A stretch of DNA of 64,000 nt from positions 483,780-547,779 of the forward strand of contig CAVXLN010000008.1 in NCBI GenBank assembly GCA_963762435.1, read 5' to 3'. Positions 16,782 to 25,847 of this stretch are shown here, in pieces (the first letter of the stretch is position 1; each line of letters starts with the position of its first letter). The position numbers were made by a program, and so were the translations under genes. Under the pieces are notes generated by a model. The model was not told the DNA's origin. It worked only from the letters and a program-made list of their open reading frames with translations, and searched no databases. Origin of the DNA: JAXDMU01 sp963762435 (GTDB lineage Bacteria > Pseudomonadota > Alphaproteobacteria > ATCC43930 > CGMCC-115725).

Positions 16782-17689
16782 CGGCGTCTTCGCTGCAAGG
16801 CGAGCATTGTGCCGGAGCACTCGGGATCGATGCGCTGTGCCGGCTCGCTTGTGTGAGCCGAGCCGGCTATTACCGGCATTGGCAGGTTTCGGCGCCTCGG
16901 CGGGAAGAGGCCGGTTTACGCGATGCGATCCAGCGTCTTGCCGTTGCCAACCGCCATTACGGCTATCGACGGATCGCGGCCCTGCTCCGCCGCACAGGCT
17001 GGCAAGCCAATCACAAGCGGGTGCTGCGGTTGATGCGGGAGGACAATCTGCTGTGCCTGCGGACCCGGCCCTTCGTGCCTCGCACGACGGATTCCCAGCA
17101 CGACTGGGAGGTCATGCCCAATCTCGCGCGCGGCATGATACTGACCGGCCTCGACCAGCTTTGGGTCGCCGACATCACCTATGTGCACCTGGCCGAGGAG
17201 TTCGGCTATCTGGCGATCGTGCTCGATGCCTTCAGCCGAAAGGTGATCGGCTGGGCGATGGCGACGCATCTGCGCGCGGAACTGGCGATCACAGCCCTCG
17301 ACATGGCGATCGCCGCGCGTCGGCCGGCGCCGGGCAACTTGATCCACCATTCCGACAGGGGCGTGCAATACGCCTCCAATGACTATGCCGCCAGGCTTCG
17401 AGCCCACGCCATTCAGGCGAGCATGAGCCGGGTCGGCAATCCCTATGACAACGCCAAGGCCGAGAGCTTCATGAAGACGCTCAAGGCCGAGGAGGTCAAC
17501 GCATCAGCCTATCGCGACCTGGCCGATGCCGAAGCCCACATCGGCGCCTTCATCGAACAGACCTACAACCAGCAACGGCTCCACTCGGCGCTCGATTATC
17601 TGTCGCCCCAGGAGTACGAACAAAATTTGCCGCGATTGCGGCCTGGGGTCCCCCAGGCCGCAATCGCGCTCACCGAGACCTGTCCCTGA
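16778..17689 (+). CDS. IS3-family transposase OrfB (DDE integrase core)
   Basis: A 303-residue protein with an N-terminal HTH_21 segment (NRHYGYRRIAALLRRTGW) and an rve integrase core. The catalytic residues are D in QLWVADITYVHL, D in HHSDRGVQYAS and E in DNAKAESFMKTLK. The C-terminus has the typical YNQQRLHSALDYLSPQEYE. All catalytic residues are present, so the element may be active. Confidence 0.93.
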   Translation: MTASSLQGEHCAGALGIDALCRLACVSRAGYYRHWQVSAPRREEAGLRDAIQRLAVANRHYGYRRIAALLRRTGWQANHKRVLRLMREDNLLCLRTRPFVPRTTDSQHDWEVMPNLARGMILTGLDQLWVADITYVHLAEEFGYLAIVLDAFSRKVIGWAMATHLRAELAITALDMAIAARRPAPGNLIHHSDRGVQYASNDYAARLRAHAIQASMSRVGNPYDNAKAESFMKTLKAEEVNASAYRDLADAEAHIGAFIEQTYNQQRLHSALDYLSPQEYEQNLPRLRPGVPQAAIALTETCP

Positions 17690-17770
17690 TTTCCCTGTCT
17701 CATCGAAGGGGTGCAGCCCAGCACTGTCACCGAAATAGGTGTCACCGAAATAGGGGGCCGCCTCGGCCGT

Positions 17771-18151
17771 TCACTTTTGCATCAATCGGGACGGCCAGCC
17801 GATGCGGACGAGCATGCCATCCGGGCCCGCGATCCCGACCTCGTAAAGACCCCACTCGCGATGACGGAGGATTCCGCCAGGGCGGATGATCAGATCGTCG
17901 ACCCGTGCCGCGATCGCGTCCACTTCGGGCGTTCGGATGAAGATTCCGAAGGGGTTGTGCTCCTCCGGCACCCGCCAAGGACCTGACCCCGCCTGCGTGA
18001 GGTTCACCTCGCAGCCCCAGCCGGTCATGATGACGTAAGCGTCGTCGCCGCCCACGCGGGTGAAGCCCAACCGCTCCCAGAAGGGAATTGCCGCTGGCAG
18101 GTCATTGTGCGGAACGATGGCGAACGCGCCTACGGTCTCGGGAATCGGCAT
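17771..18151 (-). CDS. VOC-family (glyoxalase/bleomycin-resistance-like) protein
   Basis: A 126-residue single VOC domain: the first beta-alpha-beta unit (VGAFAIVPHNDLPAAIPFWERLGF), then EVNLTQAG and a C-terminal YEVGIAGPDGMLVRIGWP. The usual last metal ligand (FxDPxGN-type) is replaced by GPDGMLVRI. With fewer acidic ligands, antibiotic binding or a divergent isomerase role is as likely as glyoxalase activity. It lies between the IS3 element and ligA and is read in the same direction as ligA. Confidence 0.82.
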   Translation of the reverse strand: MPIPETVGAFAIVPHNDLPAAIPFWERLGFTRVGGDDAYVIMTGWGCEVNLTQAGSGPWRVPEEHNPFGIFIRTPEVDAIAARVDDLIIRPGGILRHREWGLYEVGIAGPDGMLVRIGWPSRLMQK

Positions 18152-18210
18152 GGTGCGTCTTCTTCCTTCTGATACGATCCTTAGGCCGCCATCAATCGGA
18201 CCCTCTGACT

Positions 18211-20304
18211 CTACCCGCCGATCAGCGTCAGGAACTCCGCCTCGGTGATGGTCTTGACGCCGAGCTCTTCCGCCTTCTTGGCCTTGGAGCCGGCATCCGC
18301 ACCCACCACGACGAGATCGGTCTTGGCCGAGACCGAGCCGGTGACATTGGCGCCCAGCGCCTCCGCGCGCGCCTTCGCCTCGTGCCGCGTGAGCTCGATG
18401 AGCGTGCCGGTGAAGACGACGACCTTGCCGGCCAGCGCCGCATCGCCCGCGATCTTGGGCCCGACGAAGTCGGTGACATTGATGAACCCGGTCAGCTCAT
18501 CCAGCACCTTGAGATTGCGCTCTTCACCGAAGAAGCCCACGAGATCGGTTGCCGTATCGGCGCCGATGCCGTTGATGTCGAGCAGGTGGCGATAGGCCTC
18601 GCCTTCAGGGTCCGACGCCGCGACCATGGCGTCGCGGAAGGACGCTAAGCTCACATAGTTCCGGGCCAGCAGCTTCGCCGTCGTTTGCCCGACCTGCGGA
18701 ATGCCGAGCGCCAGGATGAAGCGGTCGAGCGGCAGCGTGCGCCGGGCGGCGATGCCGTCGATGAGCTTCCGGGCGCTCACTTCGCCCCAGCCTTCGCGCC
18801 CGACGATATCCGCGGCTTTCAGGCGGAAGATGTCGGCCGGTTCCTTGATCAGCTTGCTTTCATAGAACTCGACCACGGTCTTGTAGCCCAAGCCCTCGAT
18901 ATCGAGCGCGTCGCGCGACACGAAATGTCTCAGCCGCTCGACCGCCTGGGCCGGGCAGACCAGCACGCCGGTGCAGCGCCAATCCGCCTCGCCCGGCTCG
19001 CGCATCGTGTGCGAGCCGCAGACCGGGCACTTATCCGGCATCTGGAACGGCTCGGTCCCCTCGGGCCTGAGTTCGGGCAGGCTCTTCACCACCTGCGGAA
19101 TCACATCGCCCGCGCGCTGGATCACCACCATGTCGCCGGCCCGGATATCCTTGTCGCGGATGTAATCCTCATTGTGCAGCGTGGCGCGCGCCACCATCAC
19201 CCCGCCGACATTGATCGGCTGCAGCTCGGCCACCGGCGTCAGCTTGCCGGTGCGCCCGACTTGCAGGAAGATCCGCTCCAGCCGCGTCTTCGCCTGCTCC
19301 GGCGGGAATTTATGCGCGGTCGCCCAGCGTGGCGCCCGGCTGACGAAGCCCAGCCGCTGCTGCAGATCGAGGCGGTTCACCTTGTAGACGATGCCGTCGA
19401 TGGTGAAGCCCAGCGTCGGCCGCTTGAGCTCGATCTCCTGATAATAGCCCATCATCTCGTCGACGCTGCGCACGAGCCGGCTCGGCTCGTTGAGCGTGAA
19501 GCCCAGATGGCGCAGCGTCTCGCGCGCTTCCCATTGCGTCTTGCCCAGCGGTTCCGACAGCTCGCCCCAGGCATAGCCGAAAAAGCCCAGCGGCCGTGCC
19601 GCCGTGATCGAGGGGTCGAGCTGGCGCAGGCTGCCGGCGGCTGCATTCCGGGGATTGGCGAAGATCTTGGCGCCCGCTGCCCGCTGCCGCTCGTTCAGGT
19701 TCCGGAACGCGGCATCGGTCATATAGACCTCGCCGCGCACCTCGAGCAGCTTGGGCGCCCCTTTCGGCAGCTGCTTCGGCACATCGTCGATGGTCGCGAC
19801 ATTGGCGGTCACATCCTCGCCTTCCTCGCCATCGCCGCGCGTCGCCGCCTGGACAAGCCTGCCTTCCTCGTAGCGCAGCGAGCAGCTGAGGCCATCGATC
19901 TTGAGCTCGGCAATGAACTCGATCGCGACGCTGGCATCGGCCCGAAGCTCCCGCAGGAAATTGCGGATGCCGTCATAGAAGCCTTGCACATCCTCTTGGC
20001 TGAAGGCATTGCCGAGCGACAGCATCGGGATCGCATGCCGCACCTTGCGGAAGCCAGCGGCGGGGGCGGCGCCTACCTTGCGCGTCGGGCTGTCCTCGCG
20101 CACCAGCTCCGGAAATTGCGCCTCGAGTGCCAGCAGCCGCCGGAACAGCGCGTCATAGTCCGCGTCCGAGATCTCGGGCGCATCCTCGGCATGGTATTTT
20201 TCCGAGTGATGCCGGATCTGGGCGCTCAGATCGGCGATGGCGTCTGCCGCCTCCGTCTCGGTCAACGTTTCCGGCGTCTCGACGCTTTTCGATCGCTGGC
20301 TCAT
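18211..20304 (-). CDS. ligA: NAD-dependent DNA ligase LigA
   Basis: A 697-residue ligase that seals nicks during replication and repair. In order: the Ia domain that binds NAD (YHAEDAPEISDADYDALFRRL), the adenylation domain with catalytic K near residue 135 (ELKIDGLS), the OB fold, a four-cysteine zinc finger (CPVCGS through CPAQ), the helix-hairpin-helix domain and a C-terminal BRCT domain (GKVVVFTGTL). The ATG at 20304 follows AGGGAGG. In many alphaproteobacteria ligA follows recN directly; here about 17 kb separate them. Confidence 0.97.
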   Translation of the reverse strand: MSQRSKSVETPETLTETEAADAIADLSAQIRHHSEKYHAEDAPEISDADYDALFRRLLALEAQFPELVREDSPTRKVGAAPAAGFRKVRHAIPMLSLGNAFSQEDVQGFYDGIRNFLRELRADASVAIEFIAELKIDGLSCSLRYEEGRLVQAATRGDGEEGEDVTANVATIDDVPKQLPKGAPKLLEVRGEVYMTDAAFRNLNERQRAAGAKIFANPRNAAAGSLRQLDPSITAARPLGFFGYAWGELSEPLGKTQWEARETLRHLGFTLNEPSRLVRSVDEMMGYYQEIELKRPTLGFTIDGIVYKVNRLDLQQRLGFVSRAPRWATAHKFPPEQAKTRLERIFLQVGRTGKLTPVAELQPINVGGVMVARATLHNEDYIRDKDIRAGDMVVIQRAGDVIPQVVKSLPELRPEGTEPFQMPDKCPVCGSHTMREPGEADWRCTGVLVCPAQAVERLRHFVSRDALDIEGLGYKTVVEFYESKLIKEPADIFRLKAADIVGREGWGEVSARKLIDGIAARRTLPLDRFILALGIPQVGQTTAKLLARNYVSLASFRDAMVAASDPEGEAYRHLLDINGIGADTATDLVGFFGEERNLKVLDELTGFINVTDFVGPKIAGDAALAGKVVVFTGTLIELTRHEAKARAEALGANVTGSVSAKTDLVVVGADAGSKAKKAEELGVKTITEAEFLTLIGG

Positions 20305-20413
20305 CCGCCTCGCTCCCTTGCCTTCGAATGAGATAGCGCAGCGGAACGAAGCAGGAAAGGTTTCTCCGATCGGAGGGTGACAACGCAATTAGTGGTTGAT
20401 TAGGATCGCACCA

Positions 20414-20436
20414 CCCTCCGGCGCGGTGCCGGAGGG
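20414..20436 (+). other. hairpin upstream of a small ORF
   Basis: A perfect 9-base stem (CCCTCCGGC / GCCGGAGGG) with a 5-base loop, located 20 bases before the start of the 27-codon frame at 20457. It could be a leader structure controlling translation or transcript stability, or the terminator of an unseen upstream RNA. Confidence 0.45.
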
Positions 20437-20456
20437 CCAACCCCGAGGAGGGTCCA

Positions 20457-20540
20457 ATGCGAAAGCTGAGGATCTTCCTGACGGTGAAGATCAAGGCCCT
20501 CGGCTTGCAAATCGAGTGGACCTTGATCCTTCACCGGTAG
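20457..20540 (+). CDS. possible 27-residue basic peptide
   Basis: An ATG frame of 27 codons with a near-ideal ribosome binding site (GAGGAGG, 6 bases before the ATG). It starts MRKLRIFLTVKIKALG and ends IEWTLILHR. Basic and hydrophobic residues alternate, giving an amphipathic beta or membrane-associating character with net positive charge. It is isolated in the 390-base gap between ligA and the sirtuin gene, preceded by one hairpin and followed at 5 bases by a very strong one. That gene-sized unit with its own signals argues for a real transcript. No family is recognised. Confidence 0.5.
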   Translation: MRKLRIFLTVKIKALGLQIEWTLILHR

Positions 20541-20544
20541 GGAA

Positions 20545-20577
20545 GGGGCCGGCGGTGTTACCAGCACCGCCGGCCCC
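20545..20577 (+). terminator. strong hairpin after the 27-codon frame
   Basis: A perfect 13-base GC stem (GGGGCCGGCGGTG and its complement) around a 7-base loop begins 5 bases after the small frame's stop. It lacks a clear T-run but is the expected position for a transcript end. Confidence 0.6.
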
Positions 20578-20693
20578 TCCTCGGACTATAAGCGACCGCG
20601 CGCCGTCCCTCAAGCCGTCCCGATCTTGACAGGGTGTCCTCGCCCCCCAAAATCTCGTCGGTCGCCGCCGTTAACGCTCGAGCACATCATCCC

Positions 20694-21503
20694 ATGTCCG
20701 ATAACGCCGGCCTTCAGGATTTCATCAGCCGCCATCGCCGCCTGTTCATCCTCACCGGTGCGGGCTGCAGCACCAATTCAGGCATTCCCGACTATCGCGA
20801 CACGGACGGCAAGTGGAAGCGCACGCCGCCCGTGACGTACCAGGCCTTCATGCGCGACCCCGCCACCCGCCGGCGCTATTGGGGGCGCAGCCTGGTCGGC
20901 TGGCGCCGTTTCGGCAGTGCCAAGCCCAACGATACGCACCGGGCGCTGGCGCGGCTCGAAGCAGCAGGGCAAAGCGAGCTGCTTCTGACCCAGAATGTCG
21001 ATCGCCTGCATCAGGCCGCCGGCAGCACGGCGGTGATCGATCTCCATGGCAGGCTCGACCGCGTCCGCTGCACGGAGTGCGGCCACGAGCTTGCGCGTGC
21101 GGCATTGCAACAGGAACTCGAGCGCCTCAACCCCGATTGGGTCGCCCTCACGGCGGCCGACGCCCCCGACGGCGATGCCGATCTCGAAGCGCCCGATTTC
21201 TCGAGCTTCGTGGTCCCGCCCTGCTCGGACTGCGGCGGTCTCCTCAAGCCCGACGTGGTCTTCTTCGGCGAGAATGTGCCGCGCGAGCGGGTCGAGTCAG
21301 CACGCCAGCATCTGGCGGCATCCGACGCGATGCTGATCGTCGGATCCTCGCTCATGGTCTATTCGGGCTTCCGCTTCGTGCTGGCGGCGCGTGAGGCCGG
21401 CAAGCCCGTCGCCGCCGTCAATCTCGGCCGAACCCGCGCCGACGATCTCCTCTCCCTCAAGATCGAGCTTCCCTGTGCCGAGGCGCTCGCCTTCCTGCTC
21501 TGA
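20694..21503 (+). CDS. NAD-dependent protein deacylase (sirtuin)
   Basis: A 269-residue SIR2-family enzyme, class II-like by its NAD loop GAGCSTNSGIPDYRD. Other landmarks are TQNVDRLHQAAGS (with the catalytic H later in DLHGRLDRV), a zinc site made of CTECGH and CSDCGG, and KPDVVFFGENVP. It removes acyl groups from lysines using NAD. The start MSDNAG at 20694 is chosen over an upstream ATG at 20634, which would add residues unlike the family. It is followed 15 bases later by an SDR gene, probably in the same transcript. Confidence 0.93.
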   Translation: MSDNAGLQDFISRHRRLFILTGAGCSTNSGIPDYRDTDGKWKRTPPVTYQAFMRDPATRRRYWGRSLVGWRRFGSAKPNDTHRALARLEAAGQSELLLTQNVDRLHQAAGSTAVIDLHGRLDRVRCTECGHELARAALQQELERLNPDWVALTAADAPDGDADLEAPDFSSFVVPPCSDCGGLLKPDVVFFGENVPRERVESARQHLAASDAMLIVGSSLMVYSGFRFVLAAREAGKPVAAVNLGRTRADDLLSLKIELPCAEALAFLL

Positions 21504-21518
21504 CGAAAGAAGCCCCGC

Positions 21519-22364
21519 ATGATCGACCAGGCCCAAGCCGCCCCCGACTACCCCGAGCGCATCAAGGCCGATCTTGCCGGCAAGGTCGCGATCGTGACTG
21601 GTGCCGGCTCGCGCGCCGACGGGATCGGCAATGGCCGTGCCTCAGCGATTCTGCTTGCCGAGGCCGGCGCCAAGCTGGTGCTGGTGGATGAGAACGAGGA
21701 ATGGGCCCGCCGCACCGGCGAGCTCATCGCGGCCGAGGGCGGGGAGTCCGTGAATGTGGCGGCCGATGTCACCAACCCCGAGGATTGCGCCGCCAGCGTC
21801 AGAACCGCGGTCGAACGCTTTGGCCGGCTCGATATCCTCGTCAACAATGTCGGCGTCGGCGGTCCGCCCGGCACGGCGGTCGAGGTCGATCTCGAGGCCT
21901 GGACCCGCGGTCTCGCCATCAACGTCACCAGCATGATGCTGATGGCGAAATATGCCGTCCCCGAGATGGCGAAGCAGCACGCCGGCGCCATCGTCAACAT
22001 CGCCTCGGTGGCGGGCTTGCGCGGGGGCACGCCCAACCTGCTCTACCCGACCTCCAAGGGTGCCGTCGTCAACATGACGCGCGCCATGGCGGCCCACCAT
22101 GCCAAGGACGGCATCCGGGTCAATTGCGTCTGTCCCGGCATGCTTTACACCCCCATGATGTATGCGCGCGGCATGAGCGACGAGATCCGCGAGGCGCGCC
22201 GCCGCCGCTCGCTCCTGCAGACCGAAGGCACCGGCTGGGACACGGGCGCGGCCGTCGTGTTCCTGGCCTCGGGCCTGGCGCGCTGGATGACCGGGGTGAT
22301 CCTGCCGGTCGATGCCGGCACTACGGCCGCGACCAGTGCTGAAGTCTATGGCAAGAAGGACTGA
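21519..22364 (+). CDS. SDR-family NAD(P)-dependent oxidoreductase
   Basis: A 281-residue classical short-chain dehydrogenase. The cofactor loop is TGAGSRADGIGNG, followed by DVTNPEDC (adenine contact), NNVGVGG, and the catalytic Ser in NIASVAGL with Tyr/Lys in YPTSKGA. Acidic D/E at the end of beta-2 (LVLVDENEEW) favours NAD over NADP. The substrate is unknown. It is probably cotranscribed with the sirtuin gene. Confidence 0.93.
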   Translation: MIDQAQAAPDYPERIKADLAGKVAIVTGAGSRADGIGNGRASAILLAEAGAKLVLVDENEEWARRTGELIAAEGGESVNVAADVTNPEDCAASVRTAVERFGRLDILVNNVGVGGPPGTAVEVDLEAWTRGLAINVTSMMLMAKYAVPEMAKQHAGAIVNIASVAGLRGGTPNLLYPTSKGAVVNMTRAMAAHHAKDGIRVNCVCPGMLYTPMMYARGMSDEIREARRRRSLLQTEGTGWDTGAAVVFLASGLARWMTGVILPVDAGTTAATSAEVYGKKD

Positions 22365-22655
22365 GCACCGGCGTCTGCAACTCGCCCGAGCTAAACGCGC
22401 TGCGCCAATCTTCGCACAGTAGTCGCACGACTAAAGTCCCAAAAAAGCCACAATTTTCCCAGATCTGGTAAATATAGGCTGAGTCGTTCGCAATCTCCGA
22501 ACCGGGAGGTTGCAGCAGACTGCACCTTTATGACCGTCAGAAACTGTCCTGATCGAGGGGGCCGATCCAGCCTTACTGTCAGACGACTGCTTTTGCGTCC
22601 CCAAAAACAAGGGTCGCAGCCAAGAGCTGCGCCTCAAAACAACCGGGAGGAAGAT
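22365..22655. other. intergenic leader of the secreted hydrolase gene
   Basis: These 291 bases contain no gene I can support. AT-richer sequence near 22430-22480 may hold the promoter of the hydrolase gene at 22656. A GGGAGG ribosome binding site lies at 22645-22650. Confidence 0.4.
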
Positions 22656-24716
22656 TTGAAACACCAAAAAAGATATGCGGCCTGTCTCTGTGCTACGGCG
22701 CTCGCCGCGCTGGCGACAGCATCGCCCGCATCCGCCAAGATCCTCAGCCTCGAGAATTGCACGGCGACGCTCCCCTACGGCTCCCAGACCTTCGGCTCGG
22801 TCGGCCAGTATGAGCAGCTGGCCTGCACGGCGACCGGCGGTGTCGACATCCATGATCCCTTGAACGCCGTCATCCAGGACATCGATCTGGCGCCGCGCGA
22901 TGCGCAAGGCCTCGTCGAATATTCGATGGATGTGACGATCCTGAAGCCGGTCAATCTCGAGAACAGCAACCAGACGCTCATCTACGATGTGGCGAACCGC
23001 GGCAACCGGGGCCTGCCCGGCTTCTTTACCACTGGCGTCACCGCCGCCAACCCGGCCGGCGACGGCTTCATGCAGAACCAGGGCTACATCATCGTGGCCA
23101 GCGGCTGGCAGGGCGACGTGCTGCCCGGCAATAACCGCGTCACCATGAAGGTTCCGGTCGCCAAGAACCGCGACGGCAGCACCATCACCGGTATCATCCG
23201 CACCGAGTACACGCTGACCGCCGGGGCGGCCAGCACCCAGAATCTGGGCGGCGGCGCCTATACCGACGGCACCACCGCCAGCTACGAGACCACCAGCCTC
23301 GACAATGCCGGCGCCACGCTGACCCAGCGCGTGCACCAGACCGACCCCAAGGTGCTGATCCCGAACAGCCAGTGGGCGTTCGCCGACTGCACCACGGTGC
23401 CCTTCCCCGGCACGCCCAGCACGACCCAGATCTGCCTCAATGGCGGCTTCGACACCAACCACATCTACGAGCTCGTCTACACCGCCAAGAACCCGACCGT
23501 GCTGGGCTTGGGATTCGCCGCCACGCGCGACCTCGTCTCGTTCCTCCATCACGACAAGACCGACGCCAACCCGCTCGCCCGCGCGGTCAAATACACGATG
23601 ATCCAGGGCAACTCCCAGTCCGGGCGCTTCGTGCGCACGCTCTTGGATTTGGGTTTCAACGAGGATGAGAACAACAAGAAGGTATTCGACGGGATGAACC
23701 CGCATATCGCGGCGGCGCGCATCCCCTTGAACCTCCGCTTCGGCCAGCCCGGCCGCATCGTCGGCACCCAGCATCAGGAAGCCCAGTTCCCCGGCGGCGA
23801 AGCGCCGACCACCTGGAACGACCACAAGGACCCGGTCACCGGCATCGACGCCGGCATCCTCGATCGCTGCCGGCAGACCCAGACCTGCCCGAAAGTCATC
23901 ACGACCCTCAGCGGCACCGAATATTGGCAGAGTGCCATGATGGACGACACGGTCAATCTCAAGACGATGACCGACCTCAAGATCCCCGCGAATGTCCGGA
24001 TCTTCTATCTCTCCAGCACGCAGCATGGCGGGGCGACACCCGGCACCACGGCGGCGACCGATACGAAGTCCTATTGCCAGTACCTGCTCAACGCCAACCC
24101 CTATGTCTACAACATGCGGGCCCTGATCACCGATCTCAGGGAATGGATCGTCGACGGCACGCTGCCGCCCGAAAGCCGCTATCCGACGCTCCTGGACCGG
24201 ACGCTGGCGCCGGCGGCCGATATCGGCTTCCCGACGCTCCCCGGCGTCAACTTCACCGGCCTCCACAATCCGCGCTTCGACTACAATCGCGGGCCGCGCT
24301 ACGACAAGCTCGACATGTCGGGCCAGACCACCATCGAGCCGCCGATCTTCGGCCAGCAATATGTCGTGCTGGAGCCGGTGACGGACACTGACGGCAACGA
24401 CATCGGCGGCCTCCATTCGGTGACGCTCGATGCCCCGCTCGGCACCTACACGGGTTGGAACCTCCGCGCCGCGGGATTCAGCCAGGGCGATCTCTGCGAC
24501 CTCAGCGGCAGCTTCTTCCCCTTCGCCGACACGAAGGCGGACCGCAAGGCCGCAGGCGACCCGCGCCCGTCGATCAAGGAGCGGTACGGCACGCATAAGG
24601 GCTATGTCGCGGCCGTGACGCAAGCGGCGACCAACCTGGTCCAGGACCGGCTGATCCTGCCGGCCGATGCCACCACGATCATCGCCGCCGCCAATGCGAG
24701 CGACGTGCTGCAGTAA
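22656..24716 (+). CDS. secreted alpha/beta-hydrolase domain protein (686 aa)
   Basis: A large exported protein with a Sec signal peptide (basic KHQKRYAACLC, then ATALAALATASPASAK). The TTG at 22656 sits 5 bases after GGGAGG and gives the expected signal peptide; an upstream ATG at 22530 would add an unlikely 42-residue leader. The mature protein fits the large alpha/beta-hydrolase-domain family (PF20091-like). The nucleophile is probably Ser in MIQGNSQSGRF, and cysteine pairs are scattered as in exported proteins. The substrate is unknown; relatives sit in degradation clusters. A terminator-like hairpin follows. Confidence 0.8.
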   Translation: MKHQKRYAACLCATALAALATASPASAKILSLENCTATLPYGSQTFGSVGQYEQLACTATGGVDIHDPLNAVIQDIDLAPRDAQGLVEYSMDVTILKPVNLENSNQTLIYDVANRGNRGLPGFFTTGVTAANPAGDGFMQNQGYIIVASGWQGDVLPGNNRVTMKVPVAKNRDGSTITGIIRTEYTLTAGAASTQNLGGGAYTDGTTASYETTSLDNAGATLTQRVHQTDPKVLIPNSQWAFADCTTVPFPGTPSTTQICLNGGFDTNHIYELVYTAKNPTVLGLGFAATRDLVSFLHHDKTDANPLARAVKYTMIQGNSQSGRFVRTLLDLGFNEDENNKKVFDGMNPHIAAARIPLNLRFGQPGRIVGTQHQEAQFPGGEAPTTWNDHKDPVTGIDAGILDRCRQTQTCPKVITTLSGTEYWQSAMMDDTVNLKTMTDLKIPANVRIFYLSSTQHGGATPGTTAATDTKSYCQYLLNANPYVYNMRALITDLREWIVDGTLPPESRYPTLLDRTLAPAADIGFPTLPGVNFTGLHNPRFDYNRGPRYDKLDMSGQTTIEPPIFGQQYVVLEPVTDTDGNDIGGLHSVTLDAPLGTYTGWNLRAAGFSQGDLCDLSGSFFPFADTKADRKAAGDPRPSIKERYGTHKGYVAAVTQAATNLVQDRLILPADATTIIAAANASDVLQ

Positions 24717-24728
24717 GCGAATGCATGC

Positions 24729-24756
24729 CCCCGGTCGGGATGAGTCCCGGCCGGGG
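24729..24756 (+). terminator. terminator hairpin after the secreted hydrolase gene
   Basis: Twelve-base arms (CCCCGGTCGGGA / TCCCGGCCGGGG, one wobble pair) around a TGAG loop, 12 bases after the hydrolase stop. There is no long T-run. Confidence 0.6.
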
Positions 24757-24842
24757 AATTGCCAAGTACATGCCGAAGATCGCTTCGCTCCCCGCGTCAT
24801 GGTAGAGATGCGGCAGCAAGGCTTCGGGCGCAACGGCGGATC

Positions 24843-25844
24843 GTGACACCCAAGACGGCACCGACACAGCGCTCGCGTGTGTTCCGACGGTTCGTGATCG
24901 CGTGCCTGTGCGTCGGCTTGGCCGTGATCCTTTATTTCGGCACCTTCGCCCTCATCGGCTACACGGACGACGCCTATATCCGCTCCGATCTCGTCCGGTT
25001 GGCACCCGAGATCTCCGGCCCGGTGGCAAGTGTTCATGTCCGCGACAATGACCATGTCGAGGCCGGCACGATCCTCGTCACGATCGATCCCGCCCCCTTC
25101 GCCCTCGCCGTCGCAGCCAAGCGCGATCGCCTGGCCAGTGCCGAGGCCATGGTGGCGCTCAAGACCGAATCCCAGGTGAGCGCCAACGCCGCCATCGAGG
25201 CGGCCCAGGCGGCCCTCGATCTCGCCCGGTCCGAGGACCGGCGTGTGGGCGCGCTCGCCGCCCACGGCTTCGCCCCGCAGCAGCAGCTCGACAAGATGCG
25301 CGACGCTGTCAGCAGCGGCGAGAGCGCCCTGGCCGTCGCCAAGGCGCAAGCCATCGTCGCCCAGCGCGAGGTCGAGCTGGCCGGGCGCGAGGCGCAATCG
25401 GCCGAGGCGGAGCTCGCTATCGCCGAGTACAATCTCAGCCGAACGGCGCTCACCGCCGCCGTCGCCGGCTTCGTCAATAATTTCGATGTCAGGGCCGGCC
25501 GATACGCGTCGGCCGGCGAGGCGCTGATCGGCATCGTCGATGACAGCCAATGGCGCGTCATGGCCAATTTCAAGGAGGATGTGGCCGCCTCGGTCGCCCC
25601 CGGCACGATCGTCTGGGTCTGGCTCGACACCAAGCCGTGGCATCTCTATCGCGGCCATGTCGAGAGCGTCGCCCGCGGCATCGCCCGCAGCGAGGAGCCG
25701 GGCCAGCTGCTGCCCTATGTAGCGCCCACGACCGACTGGGTGCGGCTCCGCCGGCGGATTCCGGTCACGATCGCACTCGATCCCCCGCTGCCCAATGACG
25801 CGCTCTACATGGGTGCGGATGCCCGTGTCCTGTTCTGGCGCTAG
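24843..25844 (+). CDS. HlyD/EmrA-type membrane fusion protein
   Basis: A 333-residue periplasmic adaptor starting at GTG 24843. One N-terminal membrane helix (RFVIACLCVGLAVILYFGTF) is followed by TDDAYIRSDLVRLAPEISG, the signature of the AaeA/EmrA group. The first half-lipoyl motif, a long helical hairpin (Ala/Glu-rich, SAEAMVALKTES to AEAELAIAEYN), the second lipoyl half (LTAAVAGFV) and a beta barrel come next. It ends 3 bases before a FUSC-family gene, and the pair resembles AaeAB, which exports aromatic carboxylic acids. Confidence 0.87.
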   Translation: MTPKTAPTQRSRVFRRFVIACLCVGLAVILYFGTFALIGYTDDAYIRSDLVRLAPEISGPVASVHVRDNDHVEAGTILVTIDPAPFALAVAAKRDRLASAEAMVALKTESQVSANAAIEAAQAALDLARSEDRRVGALAAHGFAPQQQLDKMRDAVSSGESALAVAKAQAIVAQREVELAGREAQSAEAELAIAEYNLSRTALTAAVAGFVNNFDVRAGRYASAGEALIGIVDDSQWRVMANFKEDVAASVAPGTIVWVWLDTKPWHLYRGHVESVARGIARSEEPGQLLPYVAPTTDWVRLRRRIPVTIALDPPLPNDALYMGADARVLFWR

Positions 25845-25847
25845 CGC

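Larger units (their letters stand above)
16284..17720 (+). mobile_element. IS3-family insertion sequence (1437 bp)
   Basis: The ends are 26-base imperfect inverted repeats (16284-16309 and 17695-17720, 21 matches) that begin TGG and end CCA. The flanking bases GCAC at 16280-16283 and 17721-17724 are a 4-base target duplication. Two genes (orfA and orfB) overlap by ATGA, and orfB has an intact DDE domain. The element is complete and probably young. Confidence 0.9.
16240..17736. repeat. palindromic repeat, copy 2, split by an IS3 element
   Basis: The left arm at 16240-16258 is identical to that of copy 1. The right arm begins at 16277 (AGTGCAC) and stops at 16283. It resumes at 17725 (TGTCACCGAAAT) after the IS3 element and one copy of the GCAC duplication. 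Removing 16284-17724 restores a complete palindrome. A fragment of a third copy (GTCACCGAAAT) follows at 17741-17751. Confidence 0.85.

Noticed and set aside
15352..17751. CRISPR array
   Set aside because: The repeats are palindromic, only two to three copies and not regularly spaced with spacers; no cas gene nearby.
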